This document shows, piece after piece, positions 37,435 to 50,756 of a stretch of DNA of 64,000 nucleotides. A program made the position numbers and the translations under genes. The notes under the pieces were generated by a model. That model searched no databases. It had not been told where the DNA came from and saw only the letters and a program-made list of their open reading frames with translations. The first letter of the stretch is position 1; each line of letters begins with the position of its first letter. Source of the stretch: Stenopsyche tienmushanensis (lineage: Eukaryota; Arthropoda; Insecta; Trichoptera; Stenopsychidae); the NCBI GenBank assembly GCA_008973525.1, contig WACJ01000387.1, positions 186,001-250,000 on the forward strand, in the 5' to 3' direction.

Positions 37435-39940
37435 AGAACTATTTTTATATTCAATAAAGATCACCTAGTCAACACACTAAATATCAAAATTCTATATTTG
37501 ATACTTTTTGCATAAAAAAATATTAAAATATCGATTACTTTTAGGGCCAAAAAAGTAGAAACGTCCCTTAATACATTCGATCTAATACGTTGAAAATATA
37601 TCCCTCAATTTAGATTTGAACCACCCAGACAACGAGAGGCAAAAGCTTCATTTTTAATTATGATAAATAAATATTTTCAGATTTGACTCCTCATTCTGAT
37701 GTTGGATTCCTTCCCTTTTTATATATTTTTTAAGAAAATAAGAGCAAGATTTGCCAGATTCATTCAATGGAATTTTAACGCAATAGTGATGTTATTCCAC
37801 AACAGCATGGAAAAGTGAAGTGGAAAAGTTTCGATTTGTAAAGCAATTGGTCATGAAATAATGAGGAACATCTCAGGTCGTAATTTGTGCCGCAAGGAAT
37901 ACAAAAGCATTCTGTCTAAATGTGTTAATAGATGCACTCGTTGCAGAAAAAATATGCAATCGAAACTATGTAAATGCTTCTTTCATTAAGGTATTTGTTA
38001 GAATAAGCTGAGATTTTTTTGTATAATAGTTTAATTTGTAGATAAAATAAATATTAGCTGCTATTTGATGAAAAGTTTATTTAAATATTTAATATATTCA
38101 TTTCATAGTATTTTTCTGTTACCATATCAATTATTTTCTCGCATTTATCACTTAGTTGAACTGGTCCCTTCAAAAATGATCGATGGAGTGTCTATTGTAA
38201 TTAGTTTACTCTGTCTAGAGATGATAGATCAATTATTTTACTCGATAAGTTGTAAATAGTGCTGAAATAAAAAGGTTATATCATCAGGCATATGATGATT
38301 ATTATAAAAATTGCTTGGCCTATATTCGATCAAGTTTTGTATTGTATAATATTTATAGTTATTTGTATGTGTGATTCGGTTGTATGAAATGGAATTTATG
38401 TACCTTTTTTATGATATATGCAGATAGGACAGAAATTCTATCGAAAAATGGCACGTATAGAGGACCGTTTTTTTTTTTTGAGAACACTATAGGCAAAGTA
38501 ATTTCCGTCAAAATTGCTCAAAGCGTTACATTTTGTACAAATTTTCCGGTGCACAGAGCTTGCTCATGGAACAACGAATACATCTTTGAAAGCCCCCCGA
38601 ATTAGATAGCATGAAAAAATCACTTTTCCGACGATTTTTCGCGCGTATCCGAAGGCTAGGGTGGAAATCGGAAAATTACCTACAAAATTTGATCACCGAT
38701 ACGCCTCGTTGTCGAGAATCCCGTGACTTTTATAGCGTTAAACGAAAGTTTTAAATCTCGATTTTATTACTAAGGAAAAGGGGGGTTAATGTAAATGCGG
38801 CAAAAATATGGTCGTCGTTCCAGGCTTTATGGTCGACATCGATGACACGCTAAAAGCTCGGGAAATCGAACGTCAGTTAATAGCATTCGCCTCCAGGAAG
38901 AGTAGAAATTATTTCGATTCCGAAAACTTCCATTTTAATTTGTAGCGGTGTTGAAATGCTCTTTGGGAATTCCAGAAAGTACGAAACTATGCCCAGTATT
39001 CCCAAAATTCCAATATGCGAAATCTTGGGGAGCTGAACGGGCTTGTAGTATTGATTGCGGAATATTCAAGGTAGGCCCAAGGCGAATTTTGTATTTCAAA
39101 GGATCAAAAGTATTACAACTCAAATATATACGTGTATTATTTAACCACTCTGTTTAGTTCTGTGGTATTTAATTGTGGTTTAAAATTAAATCAACCCAAA
39201 GCGTGTATATTTTAGAACTTAGCATAATAGTTTAGCATCATTTTTCCAGTGGATTTCTTCACACGATTTTCTGCGTTATGTTTATAACTTTTTTATTATA
39301 AATAAATGCATAACTTAAATAGATCGGAACAAAAGGTATTAAGGCACAGAAATTAAGATGAATTAAGTTCAAATAGAATTGGTAAAAATCAAATAATGTT
39401 AATAAAAGTCAAAGAGCAACTTCTGGCATTTGGTAGCATTTATGTTCCATTTATGTAATCGTTTTTATATAATTAATTCTATAAATATAACAAACAATCT
39501 ATTGCAGAACTAGGGCTTCTCTGATACCTAACTCACTTTGTAATTAACATCGAATCCGTTTAAGCACTAAATATAATCTATGAAAATGCTCATTATAATC
39601 TCAATGATTTAATCGAAAAGAATTTCTTGTAAGGCTAAAAAAGTGAAAACATAATATAGAAATAGGCATGCAAAGGTATATGTTGGAATTAAGCCTTTTT
39701 TTTTATATATAGATCAATACAGAAGGTAATGGAAAGTATTGTTATATAAATATATTATATATACATCTTATTAGTCGTTATAAATGATTTAAGAAAAAAT
39801 AATATAATAGCTATAAAAAGATAGATCTAACAAGAGCACAGTCACAAGGCCAAAATGAAGGGAAGCCTTTGAAAAAAACTTTCCAAAATTATATTAATAA
39901 GAGCCTTTCTGTATCTTCTGTCTTATTCATTTTGAGTGTA
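37435..39940. other. spacer with GC-richer island (about 38620-38950)
   Basis: Right after the array the sequence returns to plain AT-rich DNA. The patch at 38620-38950 (gtcgtcgttccaggctttat, atcgatgacacgctaaaagc) lacks a sustained reading frame and could be regulatory. Nothing else is recognised. Confidence 0.35.
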
Positions 39941-39965
39941 CAGTAGAACCTCGATTATCTGGATT
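39941..39965 (+). mobile_element. pogo/Tigger-type terminal repeat
   Basis: A TA dinucleotide is followed by cagtagaacctcgattatct, a sequence typical of the ends of Tigger-family pogo transposons. The following few hundred bases are AT-rich without a recognisable transposase, and I could not find the inverted partner, so the element's other boundary is unknown. Confidence 0.55.
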
Positions 39966-42243
39966 CTTCAAAATAAAACAAAAAATATATAATTTGCTGA
40001 TTTGCACGTGGAGAATTGTATTCATTTTTGCTCACGGACGTAATGGATTGCATATTATGAAGTTTACCAATTGTTTAATATCAGAAGATGGAAGCTCAAA
40101 AGCGAAAGTTATGAAAAAATCAGGAAATACCTTGGGTTCAAATCTTAGATAAAGCGTGGCTGGCGACCACATTTTTAAAAACATATATACGCCATGAAAA
40201 ACCATGTCAAAATGGATGGCTTATAAAAGAGATTGCTAAAATTTATCTCAAAAAAAGCATGAAAACCTAACAATGATTTTGAACAAAACCATTAATAAAT
40301 ACATAATGATTTAAAACAAATATGCTTATTTTTTGCCATATCGTATATTAAAAACATGACTTCAATTGGCACTGTTTATTTGTTCAATAGCACCATACAC
40401 TTTGATATATTAATTTTTTTTTTGCTTAGTGACTTTGTGAGGATTTGCTCCGCTCGAGTTGCACAAAAATGAATCAGCCGGTTCAGAGAGCCGCATTTAA
40501 TGGGCGGCATTTATAGCTATATTTAAAGTATTTGATCAAATAGTTGAATTATTTATGAGTATTTAAAGCCATTGCCTCGTTTATATTGTTTAAGTCCTAT
40601 TTTAAATAGCGTATTTACGTTTAAATGCAATTTTTTAGTTAAAAGGGAATAACCAAAATAAGTGTCGCTTTGATCAAAATGAATCCTAGAATGTTGATAA
40701 CATTTCAATGCAATTTTATTTCATAAGAAAATTAAAATATTTGATACAAAGAATTTACATTTAGTATCAATGTGAAACTCTCTCACGATAAAAATCAAAT
40801 TTAGGCTTCCTAAAACGCAAAAAGTCTTTATGTACACAAAAGCGAAATAGAGCCTAAGCTGTAGATTTGTTCTATTCACAGATTTGAGCATGATAAGTGA
40901 GCTTTGCAAACTGACTTATTCAAAGTTTCGGCGAATTGGCCAAACTTTTGATCCATAGTTACAACTGACAAATATTGAACTGCATTGAATTGAGCTCCCA
41001 AATCGAACTGGGTTCTATGTTTGCAATCACAAAGTGATTTTCAACTAATTCTAACTATTTTAATTTAAAATACGTAGAAGCGCTTCCCTATTACGTGCTA
41101 ACTGAATATAAGCCTTTTCGCCCGACTGGGAAATATATATATAAAACAGGAAACGGGTTGCATGCAATGCAGTATATGGGACACGGAAAGAAAATATTAC
41201 TGCGCCTTCTTCGATTTATACATTTATACCATCACTCAAAATGTCGCATTTTCAGGATTAGCTTTCCACGTTTTGAGTAGAGTTCGTGTGAAAGATAAAT
41301 CTTCGTTATTACGAACTCTCAAAATGTGATTTTATATGTGCGTGCACGCATGCTAGAATGTTATTCTTGAAACATTTTTTGGAGCTTTGATGGTAAATTT
41401 GATGAAGTTATAAAATACATCATAATGGAAACGACTTACTTTTTCTTTGAAAAGATGCTATTATAGTGGATTGTGTATTTGTTCTATACTTATATACATT
41501 GGAGTATAACATAAATTAAGCAGTGTATTTGAGAGTTCAATATCATAAATTTAATCTAAGAAATTATCGATTTACACAGGTATTTTTATCTGCGAAAACC
41601 ATTTTCGTTATTGAAAAATCACACTAAATACATATTTTTTGGGACAAGTTTATTTTCTTTTTTTTTGCTTGTTTTGACAATTTTCATTTGAATTATTTCG
41701 CAAAAGTTTCGACGATATTCTTATAATCAAACTTGACGAATTTCTGAAGCCAAATCTGAAATTTTATAAGGCACATCCTTATATTTTTCGCGGAATATAT
41801 CAAACGCACAAATAAAGGATTGGTCCGTCGCTATTATAAAAGGTCAACTTTACATTATAACGTTTATCGATGGTAATGAAAATAGATAAAATGGGAAGTA
41901 ATAAAATCATAGTTAGCTATGAATTAATATAACTAAAATTAGGACCTTATGCATGTATCACATAACAACCTAATTGATAAATATTGTTATAAAATATTAT
42001 GGATCTTATTTGAATATCATGCCAAAATCTTTCTGTTTTCTGGATGGATTTATATAAAATATTGCTCTCTCGTTTGCCTCTGAGACATAGTGGAAATATA
42101 CGATAATGTGAAATATAAGCCTTCTAAAAAGACATATATGTTGCCGATGTTTGGCATAGTGGAATACTTCCTGAACTTTTAGCAAAAAAGTTTTGGTTGA
42201 AATATAGTCGAGGAAATTGATCAAGTAATCAAAACTTGCAAAA
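39966..42243. other. AT-rich spacer, probably including Tigger debris near its start
   Basis: The first 300 bases after the terminal repeat contain a weak frame (MEAQKRKLVMKKSG at about 40090) but no helix-turn-helix or DDE motif. A short palindrome, gcgtgcacgc, sits at about 41341-41350. Nothing else is recognised. Confidence 0.35.
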
Positions 42244-42582
42244 CGCTGCATATGAATACTTATATACTATAATACTTTGATGTGATTCGTAATTATATTA
42301 CGGAAGAATACAAAAATTCTGAAGCCCGTATCTATTATATTTTATATCGATATTTCCATTATTAGACTTGAAGTGTAGTAAATACATCACCGGTAGGGAA
42401 AGATTAATATAACAATTTGAAAAACATACATATACTCTATATATGTATACATAGATTAGACAGTTACTGTCTAGGCGTCGCCTAAGCTCATCAATTAATA
42501 GTTACGCCACTGTTTCCAAGCGTCCAGATTTCGGCGGGAATGTCTCGATTTAGTAGCCTTCATCTTGCTGGTAAGGTGTACG
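42244..42582 (+). repeat. 330-bp dispersed repeat, copy 1
   Basis: The block begins cgctgcatatgaatactta and ends ggtgtacg. It is repeated in inverted orientation at 50757-51089 with few differences over about 330 bp. It contains agttactgtctaggcgtcgc and gttacgccactgtttcc, wording that resembles termini of DNA transposons (cagtggcgtaact on the minus strand). No protein is encoded. Confidence 0.8.
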
Positions 42583-44568
42583 ATTTCTGTTAGATAAAAA
42601 TTTTAATCCCGATTTTTTTGAGATTAAGTTTACTAATCCCGGGATTCATGAGCACCTAAAACTGTCAAGGTTCCGGGATTGGATTCCTTATTTGTGACCT
42701 TATGGTCACACACATGGACCATATTCAGGTGTTTTCCCATTTTCTTCAACATATTTTTTTATTAGTATAAGATTACTTTAAAAATACATTTTAAGTAGGA
42801 TAGGTTATTGCTACAAATCAGTCACTCATAGGTGGTCCTCCCTGATTTAATTAATCATATCAGTATTTATCTTTCAAAAAGTAAAGAATCAGGTCAAATC
42901 TGGATCAAGACTATTGATTTGAATCATTCTGTTTTCACAATTTTGCTAGCATAATAAATTGTTTATCCACAATCTGGATTTGAAGCCTTTATAATAAGCG
43001 TCCAGGAACTAATCTACTACATCAACATTCGATCAAACATGGCTACATTTCGAGAATATTATGATTTTATAACGTTGCAAGTAAGAATTTCGTATATTGT
43101 TCTGCTTTTATTTTTAGAATACACGATGTAATAGATCCAGAATTTAAAAAAAGACGATGAATATCAAAAGCACTAATGCTTTCAATTGTATGATTGATAT
43201 CGTACATATCAATTTTCGCAAAAATTTTTGTTGATTTAAAAATTCGTGATTGATCGCTCATCTCAAGAGGAAAACTTTAAATTCGAAGCAAATATAAATC
43301 TATACTTTATAAAGATATTAATCTTATCATCCAATATGACGTACAAATTATTCCACGCGCAAAAAAGCGTTTAACCTTCGAAGGGGCGCGTTGAAAATGT
43401 CACGGGTTCGGTCCCTAGCTAGTACTTAAAATTATGCATAGAGAAACTTCAACTGCCGCATATTATGGCGAGGAGACTCTATTCAGACTTGCAAATCGAA
43501 TATAATCAATATCGTAGTTGCATTTTAAATCCATAGGTATGTGCTCTCTCAGCAAGGAGGGAATTGCTCTATAATCATCGGAAACATTAATCCTTTATTT
43601 CCTTCGTAATCAAAACTGCGTAGCAACTCATCCCACTCTCTTAACAAGTCTTTTCATAAAACATTTCATTTTTAGAAGTATCAGGCCTATTCATGTACTC
43701 GCTCTATATTTTACATCATCATAAGGCTTCATTTTCTTAATTAATATTATGAAAGACATGCGAAATTTTCACTTTCAACGATCAAAAATATTGAATGGAA
43801 ATGTTTTTATTCCATCTATACGATTAAGTATAGAGAGGTTTTTCGAATTGCGTAGAAAATTCTATAAACATTGATAATCTTTGTTCTATAATTTTAAATG
43901 AGTGACCAGTTTCGATCATAATGCTTAGGTCAAGGTTCTTCAACCTGGATTCAACCATAAAATCTTTTGGCTCCGGGAAATTTCCGAAGGGTTTTGAAGA
44001 AATTAACTGTAAATGATTTTTAAGAAATGATTTCCGTAGTGCATTGGAGTGTTTATATTGGTTTTTCAAATATAAGTATTTTCACTGTCTGAAAAAACAG
44101 TCAAATTAAAAGCGCAATGAAAGGCTGGAAAATGCTGACTTAGACGATGATCATCAAACTTACTAAAGGAAAAAATTACATAGTTTTGTTTCATAATATG
44201 TATGAATAAACAAAATGAAAAAATAATTTAGTACCTAAAAATTCGGATTCTTCTCATGTTTATCAATTCGTAACCGAATATATTGTGAGTTCAATCTAAA
44301 ACTTTTCTCATAAACGCATTTTGAAACACATTCCCATTTCAAAATAATTCCCACATAAATCACAATAACGATAGTTATTATTTAGTTTGGCTCACCTTTT
44401 CTTACATCTAAATACTTTATCTTAAATATATTGTAAGAAAAAAAGCGACTATTGTCTACACCTCATTTAAAAATATCATATGTTAACACATTTATTCTGC
44501 TATAATGCCAAAATGATGGAGAACATATTGCTATCATGTAAAGTATTAAAATTGACTAGAATAAATAT
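42583..44568. other. AT-rich spacer with a possible tRNA-SINE trace at 43395-43425
   Basis: At 43396-43420 the sequence cacgggttcggtccctagct resembles the T-arm/B-box of a tRNA-derived SINE. No convincing A box or cloverleaf is present upstream. Around 42600-42690 the words aatcccgattt and aatcccgggattc suggest older repeat material next to the 330-bp repeat. Nothing coding is seen. Confidence 0.35.
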
Positions 44569-45195
44569 ACAGGGTGTTTGATACATGAACCAATAATTTT
44601 TTTTAGGGGGTTAAAGGGGTATTTTGCCAAGTGTAAGGGTTGTCAAATTTTTTTTTTTTTTCAAAATTTTGAAAAAACATCCAAAATTTCACCTTTAAAT
44701 CATCTTATTTTTTAAATCTGTGTTCGTAATAACACGAAATAACTATTTTTATATTTTGCAATGTATTTTTGATCTAAATTAATAATTATTTTATGCAATT
44801 GGCTTAAAGAAAATTACTTCTGAGCTTCCAAAGTCATATAAAATGTGCAAGCGAATGAAAAATGTCAACTTCTAAATTCTTTAAACAAAAAACATTTTTT
44901 GTGACTTTGGAAGCTCAGAACTAATTTTCTTTAAACCATGTGCATAACATAATACTTTATTTAGTATAAAAATACATTGCAAAATACACAAATATTCATT
45001 TCGTGCCATTACAACTACAGATTAAAAAGTTAGGACGATTTAAAGGTGAAATTTTGATATTTTTTCAAAGTTTTGAAAAGAAATTCTACTTCGACAACCC
45101 TGACACTTATAATATAGGATCTATATGTGAAACGTAGCGAAAGACTCCCCTAATTCCCTAAACAATTTTGTCGATCCATGTGTCAAACAACCTAT
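44569..45195. mobile_element. foldback (long inverted repeat) MITE
   Basis: The two arms (about 44569-44838 and 44901-45195) are imperfect reverse complements. The ends read acagggtgtttgatacatga and, at the other side, tccatgtgtcaaacaaccta. The inner arms pair aaagaaaattacttctgagc with gctcagaactaattttcttt around a loop of about 60 nt. TA-rich flanks fit a TA target site. It is non-coding. A partial copy of the right arm is at 57933-58050. Confidence 0.85.
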
Positions 45196-45210
45196 ATATT
45201 TATTATAACA

Positions 45211-46075
45211 CATCACTCAATAAGTTTGTAGGATGACTAACAAAATAACAATTTTTTAAATTAACAACAAGAAAATGACTTTATTCATTAACATAGTCTC
45301 TTTAAGGGTGATAAATTATTTTAATGATTCTCTAACATTTCCGATACCCTTTTTGTAGAACGATTTATCTTTGATCTCAAAATAGGATTCAGTTTCAGCA
45401 ATCACTTCCAGAGCCACGTCCGGAGAATACGGTGGACAAGGAAGCACTTCAAAGTGCATTTAGGGTCGTTTTTCGCATTATTTTTCCATCAAACACACCA
45501 AAAAATGACATATAATATTCACCATTGATAGTTCATTATTTCTTAAGATAATTGTTTAATAAAATATCGTGAGCATTCCGAAATACGGAGACCAAAACCT
45601 TATCAGTCGGCATTTGCGTTTTTGATCGCTTTGGGTAGCTTTGGTCGGTTGTTATCCACTCAACTGATTACTGATTTGACTTTAGAGTATAGTCATGAAT
45701 CCATATTTTATTCATTATTACTAACTGTATAACAAAATCATATTTATTGCGTTAAAATAGCTCCAAACAGCCCTCTGAATTATCGACGCGTTGTTTTTGA
45801 TCGACTGTGAGCAAACGCGGCATCTACTTCGAAAATAGCTTTATCATAGACAAATATTGATGCAAAATGATGAATACAATGTCTTCTGATATCTTTAAGA
45901 CATCAGCTATCTCACGCAACTTTAATTTATAATCAACCAAAACAGTTTTGCGGATGTTTTTTGGAACAAGTGTCGAATTTAGGCGACCGTTCAACGTTCA
46001 TCTTATGCTTGAAAGAGGACCGCCAAGTATTAATCAATAATACAATCAAGTTTCTATTGTGATATATTTTGATCG
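45211..46075 (-). mobile_element. mariner transposase relic, nearly full length
   Basis: Reading leftwards, with several frameshifts, the minus strand gives an N-terminal block (INTWRSSFKHKMNVERSP) near 46000-46040, LREIADVLKISEDIVFIILH near 45860-45925, LLTVDQKQRR near 45785-45815, NKIWIHDYTLKSNQQSVEW near 45665-45720 (first catalytic region), and DKVLVSVFRNAHDILLNNYL near 45550-45610. Near the end it shows CPPYSPDVAL at 45400-45440 and AETESYFEIKDKSFYKKGIG at 45335-45400. The order and motifs match the mariner lineage related to SETMAR-type transposases, which is about 345 residues long. The DNAPCH block is lost in a deletion near 45460. The end tgttagtcatcctacaaact is a likely terminal repeat. 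It abuts the foldback element. Confidence 0.9.
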
Positions 46076-46369
46076 TGTGTCTTAAACCAAGCTGAGTGAC
46101 ACCGAATAGTGTCAAGTGATTATGAAAGTGGTACAAGCTATACTAAAATTTAGTCATGCTCATTTTCACCCTATTTTTGACTTTATCCACTCTCGTGCCA
46201 TATTCACATTTAATGGAATTTATAGTAATAGTATTGGTAGCTATAAGCGTTTCAGTTGCGATATCTTATAAAGATGGCTGTTTAGATATTTCCACTAAAT
46301 GGACTCTTACCTGGAAGAATGGTAGAATTGATACGGCTTAAAAACCATAAAGCAACAACTCAAAGATAA

Positions 46370-46590
46370 TTAGATCTTCTTATTTGCCTCCTTACCACAC
46401 GCCCCGGATCTAAAGTTACATAGCGTGTTTGGATATTTTATCGAGGACCATTGTGGTAAAAAATATGATATAAATGGTCGGATGGCATTTGAATAATGGT
46501 TCATATTCGCCTCAATGAACCGTGATGAATATTATTTGATTAAAACTTCAATATGGTCCAATTTAATCTCTATAGAGCTTTTAGTCGACA
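46370..46590 (+). mobile_element. mariner relic, C-terminal fragment
   Basis: The plus strand reads PHAPDLKLHSVFGYFIED followed by GKKYDINGRMAFE and WFIFASMNRDEYYLIKTSIW. This resembles the PYSPDLAPSDYHLF - GKKFD - FFASKxxxFYxxGI sequence near the end of mariner transposases. The catalytic Asp context is altered and stops interrupt the frame. No terminal repeat was identified. It lies in the opposite orientation to its neighbour. Confidence 0.5.
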
Positions 46591-46972
46591 TTTTGACTCC
46601 CTAAAGTTTTGAGCTTTCAAAATATAACGACCTTATGTATTATCCTGAAAGTTCTCGGGGTCAAAGCACAAATTGTCTTTATGTATCCAGGGGATTTTCT
46701 TCGGGGACAATGCAGAATAATTTTAGAAGATTTGAATCAAAACTATTTATAGACGCCGGTTACTATCCAGAGATAATTTTTCATCGCCAAAGAAGAACAC
46801 CGCGGTATTTTGTGAGATTGTATATTTTTAAACTTGTCGTGTTAAATTCCTTCATAGCGTCAGTCCATCGACCGAAATAATTACTTAAAAGTTTCGCCCA
46901 GTCTGCCACATTCAAGCAAATTTATGTGTTATCATTTTAGTGCTATATTTTTCTATTATAACCGAAGTTCAT

Positions 46973-47137
46973 ATGTCTGAAAACGAGAATTGTAAAAATA
47001 ACCAATTACAGGTCGTATCTTGCGAAGAAATGCTACTCAGGAAGACTTACACAAAACGACGAAAACACAAAGCGACGACAAAGAAAGGAGTGTCGAAGCA
47101 TTTCTGTACAAACAAGCATACGTCGTTTACAATGTAA
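46973..47137 (+). CDS. possible small basic protein (54 residues), unproven
   Basis: An ATG at 46973 opens a 54-codon frame (MSENENCKNNQLQVVSCEEM then a Lys/Arg/Thr-rich tail). Its TAA overlaps an AATAAA at 47136-47141, with another at 47173. Four Cys occur, but not in a known finger spacing. There is no signal peptide or membrane segment. I do not recognise it. It could be a terminal exon, a transposon remnant or chance. Confidence 0.18.
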   Translation: MSENENCKNNQLQVVSCEEMLLRKTYTKRRKHKATTKKGVSKHFCTNKHTSFTM

Positions 47138-47141
47138 TAAA

Positions 47142-50100
47142 GTTCACCATATCAAAGTATGAGAATTTTCAATAAAGAACGAACAAAAATATTAGATTCC
47201 TTATTCAAAGACAAAATTGCTCCAAAAGACTACAATGCAGATCAAATTTTGCAATGATTTATTTTTAATGCCTCTATTATTTTATTATTTAAAATGCTTA
47301 ATAAAATTTTCTAAAAGAAAAAGTTCACCAATGATTTGAAGCAGCGAGTGATCATAATAACATCAAGAACCCACTCAGGTCATGATGTGGATAATATTCA
47401 ATTTTTGTTATCAGATTATGATAATTAATGCATAAATAGAGATCAAAATACCAATCCCCTAAAAACCAATAAAAAAATATCAATATCAAAGAACCACATC
47501 TGTGCAATGTGCAACACGTTTAACACCAGAATCAACGCCGTCATCCTGATCAACGGTGATTTTTGCAAATGTTTGTTATAATTAATAAGTAATTGCTAAT
47601 AATATTTGAATTTTTCAATATAGAATATTGAAGATTAACAAAGTTATGGCGCTTTGAATGCGTAACAATCGATCTGGAGGACCCTGTATGAATCCACAGA
47701 CTTAACGGTTTCATTCATTGTTCATTGTTCGCGATCTTATGTAAATATATGAGTCGGTTGGAATAACGCTCGCTTTTTAGTTCGTGCTCATATCCTTTGT
47801 TCGTTTGACGTCGATTGCATTTGCTTAACATCACATGGTATATGCCATTTCTTTGAATTTTTACCCCAGTAAAGAACACTCTCGCTAATGTATGGCATTG
47901 AGCTTGTGACCTTTTATCCTATCGCAAAACCGATCTTGTAATCGACATGAAACCTTCGTCCTATTACCCAACGCCATTAGAGGTTTATCGGGCTAATCGC
48001 ATTTATGCGACGAAGAAGTTCTACCAGTGCCCGGGGACGTAAATCATGCTATATCACGAGGAATTCAGGATAAGTTGCGTGTAATAATTCAAAGGCTGCA
48101 CTTGAATCAGCTCTCGAATGTGTGCCGATATTCAGGAGTCATAAAGAGGTGATATCGCCAACTGCGTTTGGGGTTGCATAAATTATTTAGGGCAAGAATG
48201 ACGGATAGGATGTCGTCAGTGACGAAAACATTTCAAGGGATTCAGCTCCAATACCTATGTTTGTATACTGTATATTCATGTAAATATTGTGTTACATAAT
48301 CAAAAGGCTATTTTTTATTGTTTAGGTTTAAGGCATTATAAAATAAACATGTAAAACATAAGTGTTTCATGCGTAGTTGCTTATAATATTTGATCATCAT
48401 AGCTGAAGAGCTTGGATCCAAATGCATGCGCATACTCGCTCTCGCCTCGAAGACTGACTATCTCGTGATCAGAGCTTAACCACCGTATTACTTTTATAAC
48501 GTTCAAAAAAGTGCGTATAACAACTCTTCAAAGTTCCATCGCAATCGGATGAACGATATGGCATCGCATAAAATATGTACAAACAAACATTGACTTTTTA
48601 TATATAAGATACTCTGATTAGCTCACTTGGATCCACCGTGTATCACAGATATATTAGATCGCAACGTGCCATTTTTGGCACGCTTGCCACGAATTTGTCA
48701 TCCCAGACTTAAGGTGTACCATAGGGTAATATTCCCCCGTTCTTGTGGAGTCTCGTGACCGTTCGAAAAATAAATATTCAACGCGAGGCTCAATCAAATT
48801 ATGTTTTTATGCGGCGTTTTCGCGGCATTGTTGCACGAAGTCAATCACCAGCATTCTTCGGACGTGTATTGCATTAAAGCTTCATTTTTTAGCATGACAA
48901 AATACTCGTCATTGCGGAATGGGGGTTGGAATATCAGCTTCGGGGATGAAAGAATTCGATTTAATCCCTTCACAAGCACAGTGTCCATTGTGACGTCGGA
49001 TTGGTCTCGAAGTCAGGGGAAATCTGATCACAAACTGTGGGATGCTTTCAAGGACTGTCAATTATCGATCCTGACGTTCGACATTAATTACATTAGGGGT
49101 GTTCATGGCTTCAATCATGCAAAAATCACATAATATAATTTAGAGGGTGTGTATTATGTCGAAATGTTAGCTAAAGCGAAAAATGTCTTTATTATGTCTG
49201 CATAATTTAAAAATTAAAAAACTCTATATATTGTAATGTATTCAATTGATTTTTTTAAAGCAATATTGACGATATATGAAGATCTTATATTGCTGCTTTA
49301 TAGGCGCTGGCAGCGAGGGCAAGCACGTTCGTACAGGTCGAGCGTCCGTCGGCGACTGATTGTGTTTTAAAATGCACCGGTATTTATATGCTCTAAAATA
49401 AGCTTTATATTTTATTTCAGGATTGTGTCATAGTACTATATATATTATTATGTAATAGACTTTACAGGAAGAATATATATAAAGGCACCACGATGAAAGG
49501 ATTCTATTGAAAAAATTCTATTCGATTGCAGTCTATGTAAAAAAATTCATTTCATCTACTGAGCGCTTTAATGTACATTTACTTGAATGGAGAAAATGGA
49601 ACTTAAATAGAAAGAACTTAAATATATGCGCACAAAACTGAAGTACTTTAATTGTATAGTCTTTTAAGCACAGATTTTTTACTTTAACCAAGTAGCATTT
49701 AATTTGGCAGTTTAAAACTCCACATTATATGATTTTCAATACGTGGATGGTTGGATAAAATTTCAGTATATGTAGATTCATTGAATCCAAAAATATTTTT
49801 TGGTTCGTGAAAAAAATGCTTCCCACGAGGCCTTTGTATTAATATAAAAAATACTGTTATCCTTTATGATCCCCTCGGGCATTGCGTGTTAAGGGCGGTA
49901 TTATAGATAAAAAGGGTTATTTAATAGTATTCGATTTTTCCAATGCCATATGACTAATCCATGATAAATACTTTTTCAATACTTGTGTAGAAAATACCCT
50001 TAATGTTTCAGTGGAAATATGCACCTTATTACTTACTGCATGCCAACCCTTCTTTATTATAGACGCAGCATATGGAACCGTGTCCAATGAAGGTCGTTCC

Positions 50101-50756
50101 CCCGATGGATTTAAGGGTCAGTATAAAGCTCCAGAGTTTTACTTAAATTGAACTGGGTATTGGAAACGTGACAGAATTGTAGGGAACGAGCTTTTTGAAT
50201 ACAATAAGAGTAGGCAGTGTATACAAGTGGATGCCACCTGTAAGTTAGAGCACAAGATCAAAATATTGGTATTTTGTGATAAATTTTCGTTGCTTTAAAT
50301 TCTTTAAAGCTTTCTATATTGTACATATAGAATAATATGATAAAAGTAGAAGTCATACTATCATATTTGATACGTAAAACTCTTTCAAGTAGCATAATCT
50401 TTTGTTGGAAAATTCGTTGAACCCAAACTTTGTGTTTTTCGTCTCTACACTTTCCTATAAATTTTTAATATTAAGACTAAAATTTTATAATATTTTATAC
50501 GGTATATATAAAATCGTTAGCCTTCACTACGTTTTTATTAATACAATCTGTCCTCCCATAATATTTAATAGGCTTTATAACTTGTAAGCTATTTGTCTTA
50601 TGTGGGAAGCAAAGGCTTAACTAAGAGTGTAGCTTGGAGGGATTATTCTCCCTGTTAAAGTTTTTATATTATTAAATATACGTCTTAATTCTATAAAATG
50701 GACTTAATATACATTGAATCAATGTTATATTCATAGACAAAATTTAGGTATACATA
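47142..50756. other. gene-poor stretch with GC-richer islands (47690-48250, 48640-49130)
   Basis: The island at 47690-48250 has no sustained frame. The second contains an ATG-initiated 110-codon frame at 48801-49133 beginning MFLCGVFAALLHEVNHQ, whose start is hydrophobic like a signal peptide. It matches no known family and has no poly(A) or splice context. Both islands look more like conserved non-coding sequence. The rest, including 49140-50750, is AT-rich with no recognisable element. Confidence 0.35.
48500..48611 (-). repeat. dispersed repeat family A, copy 3
   Basis: On the minus strand it starts near 48611 with tcttatatataaaaagtcaa and continues with gcgatgccatatcgttcatc and cgattgcgatggaactttg, matching the 5' part of the copies at 5794 and 12864. 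It is truncated after about 110 bp. Confidence 0.6.

Noticed and set aside
48801..49133. 110-codon plus-strand frame with a hydrophobic start
   Set aside because: No homology I can name and no gene context; kept only as a note in the spacer entry.
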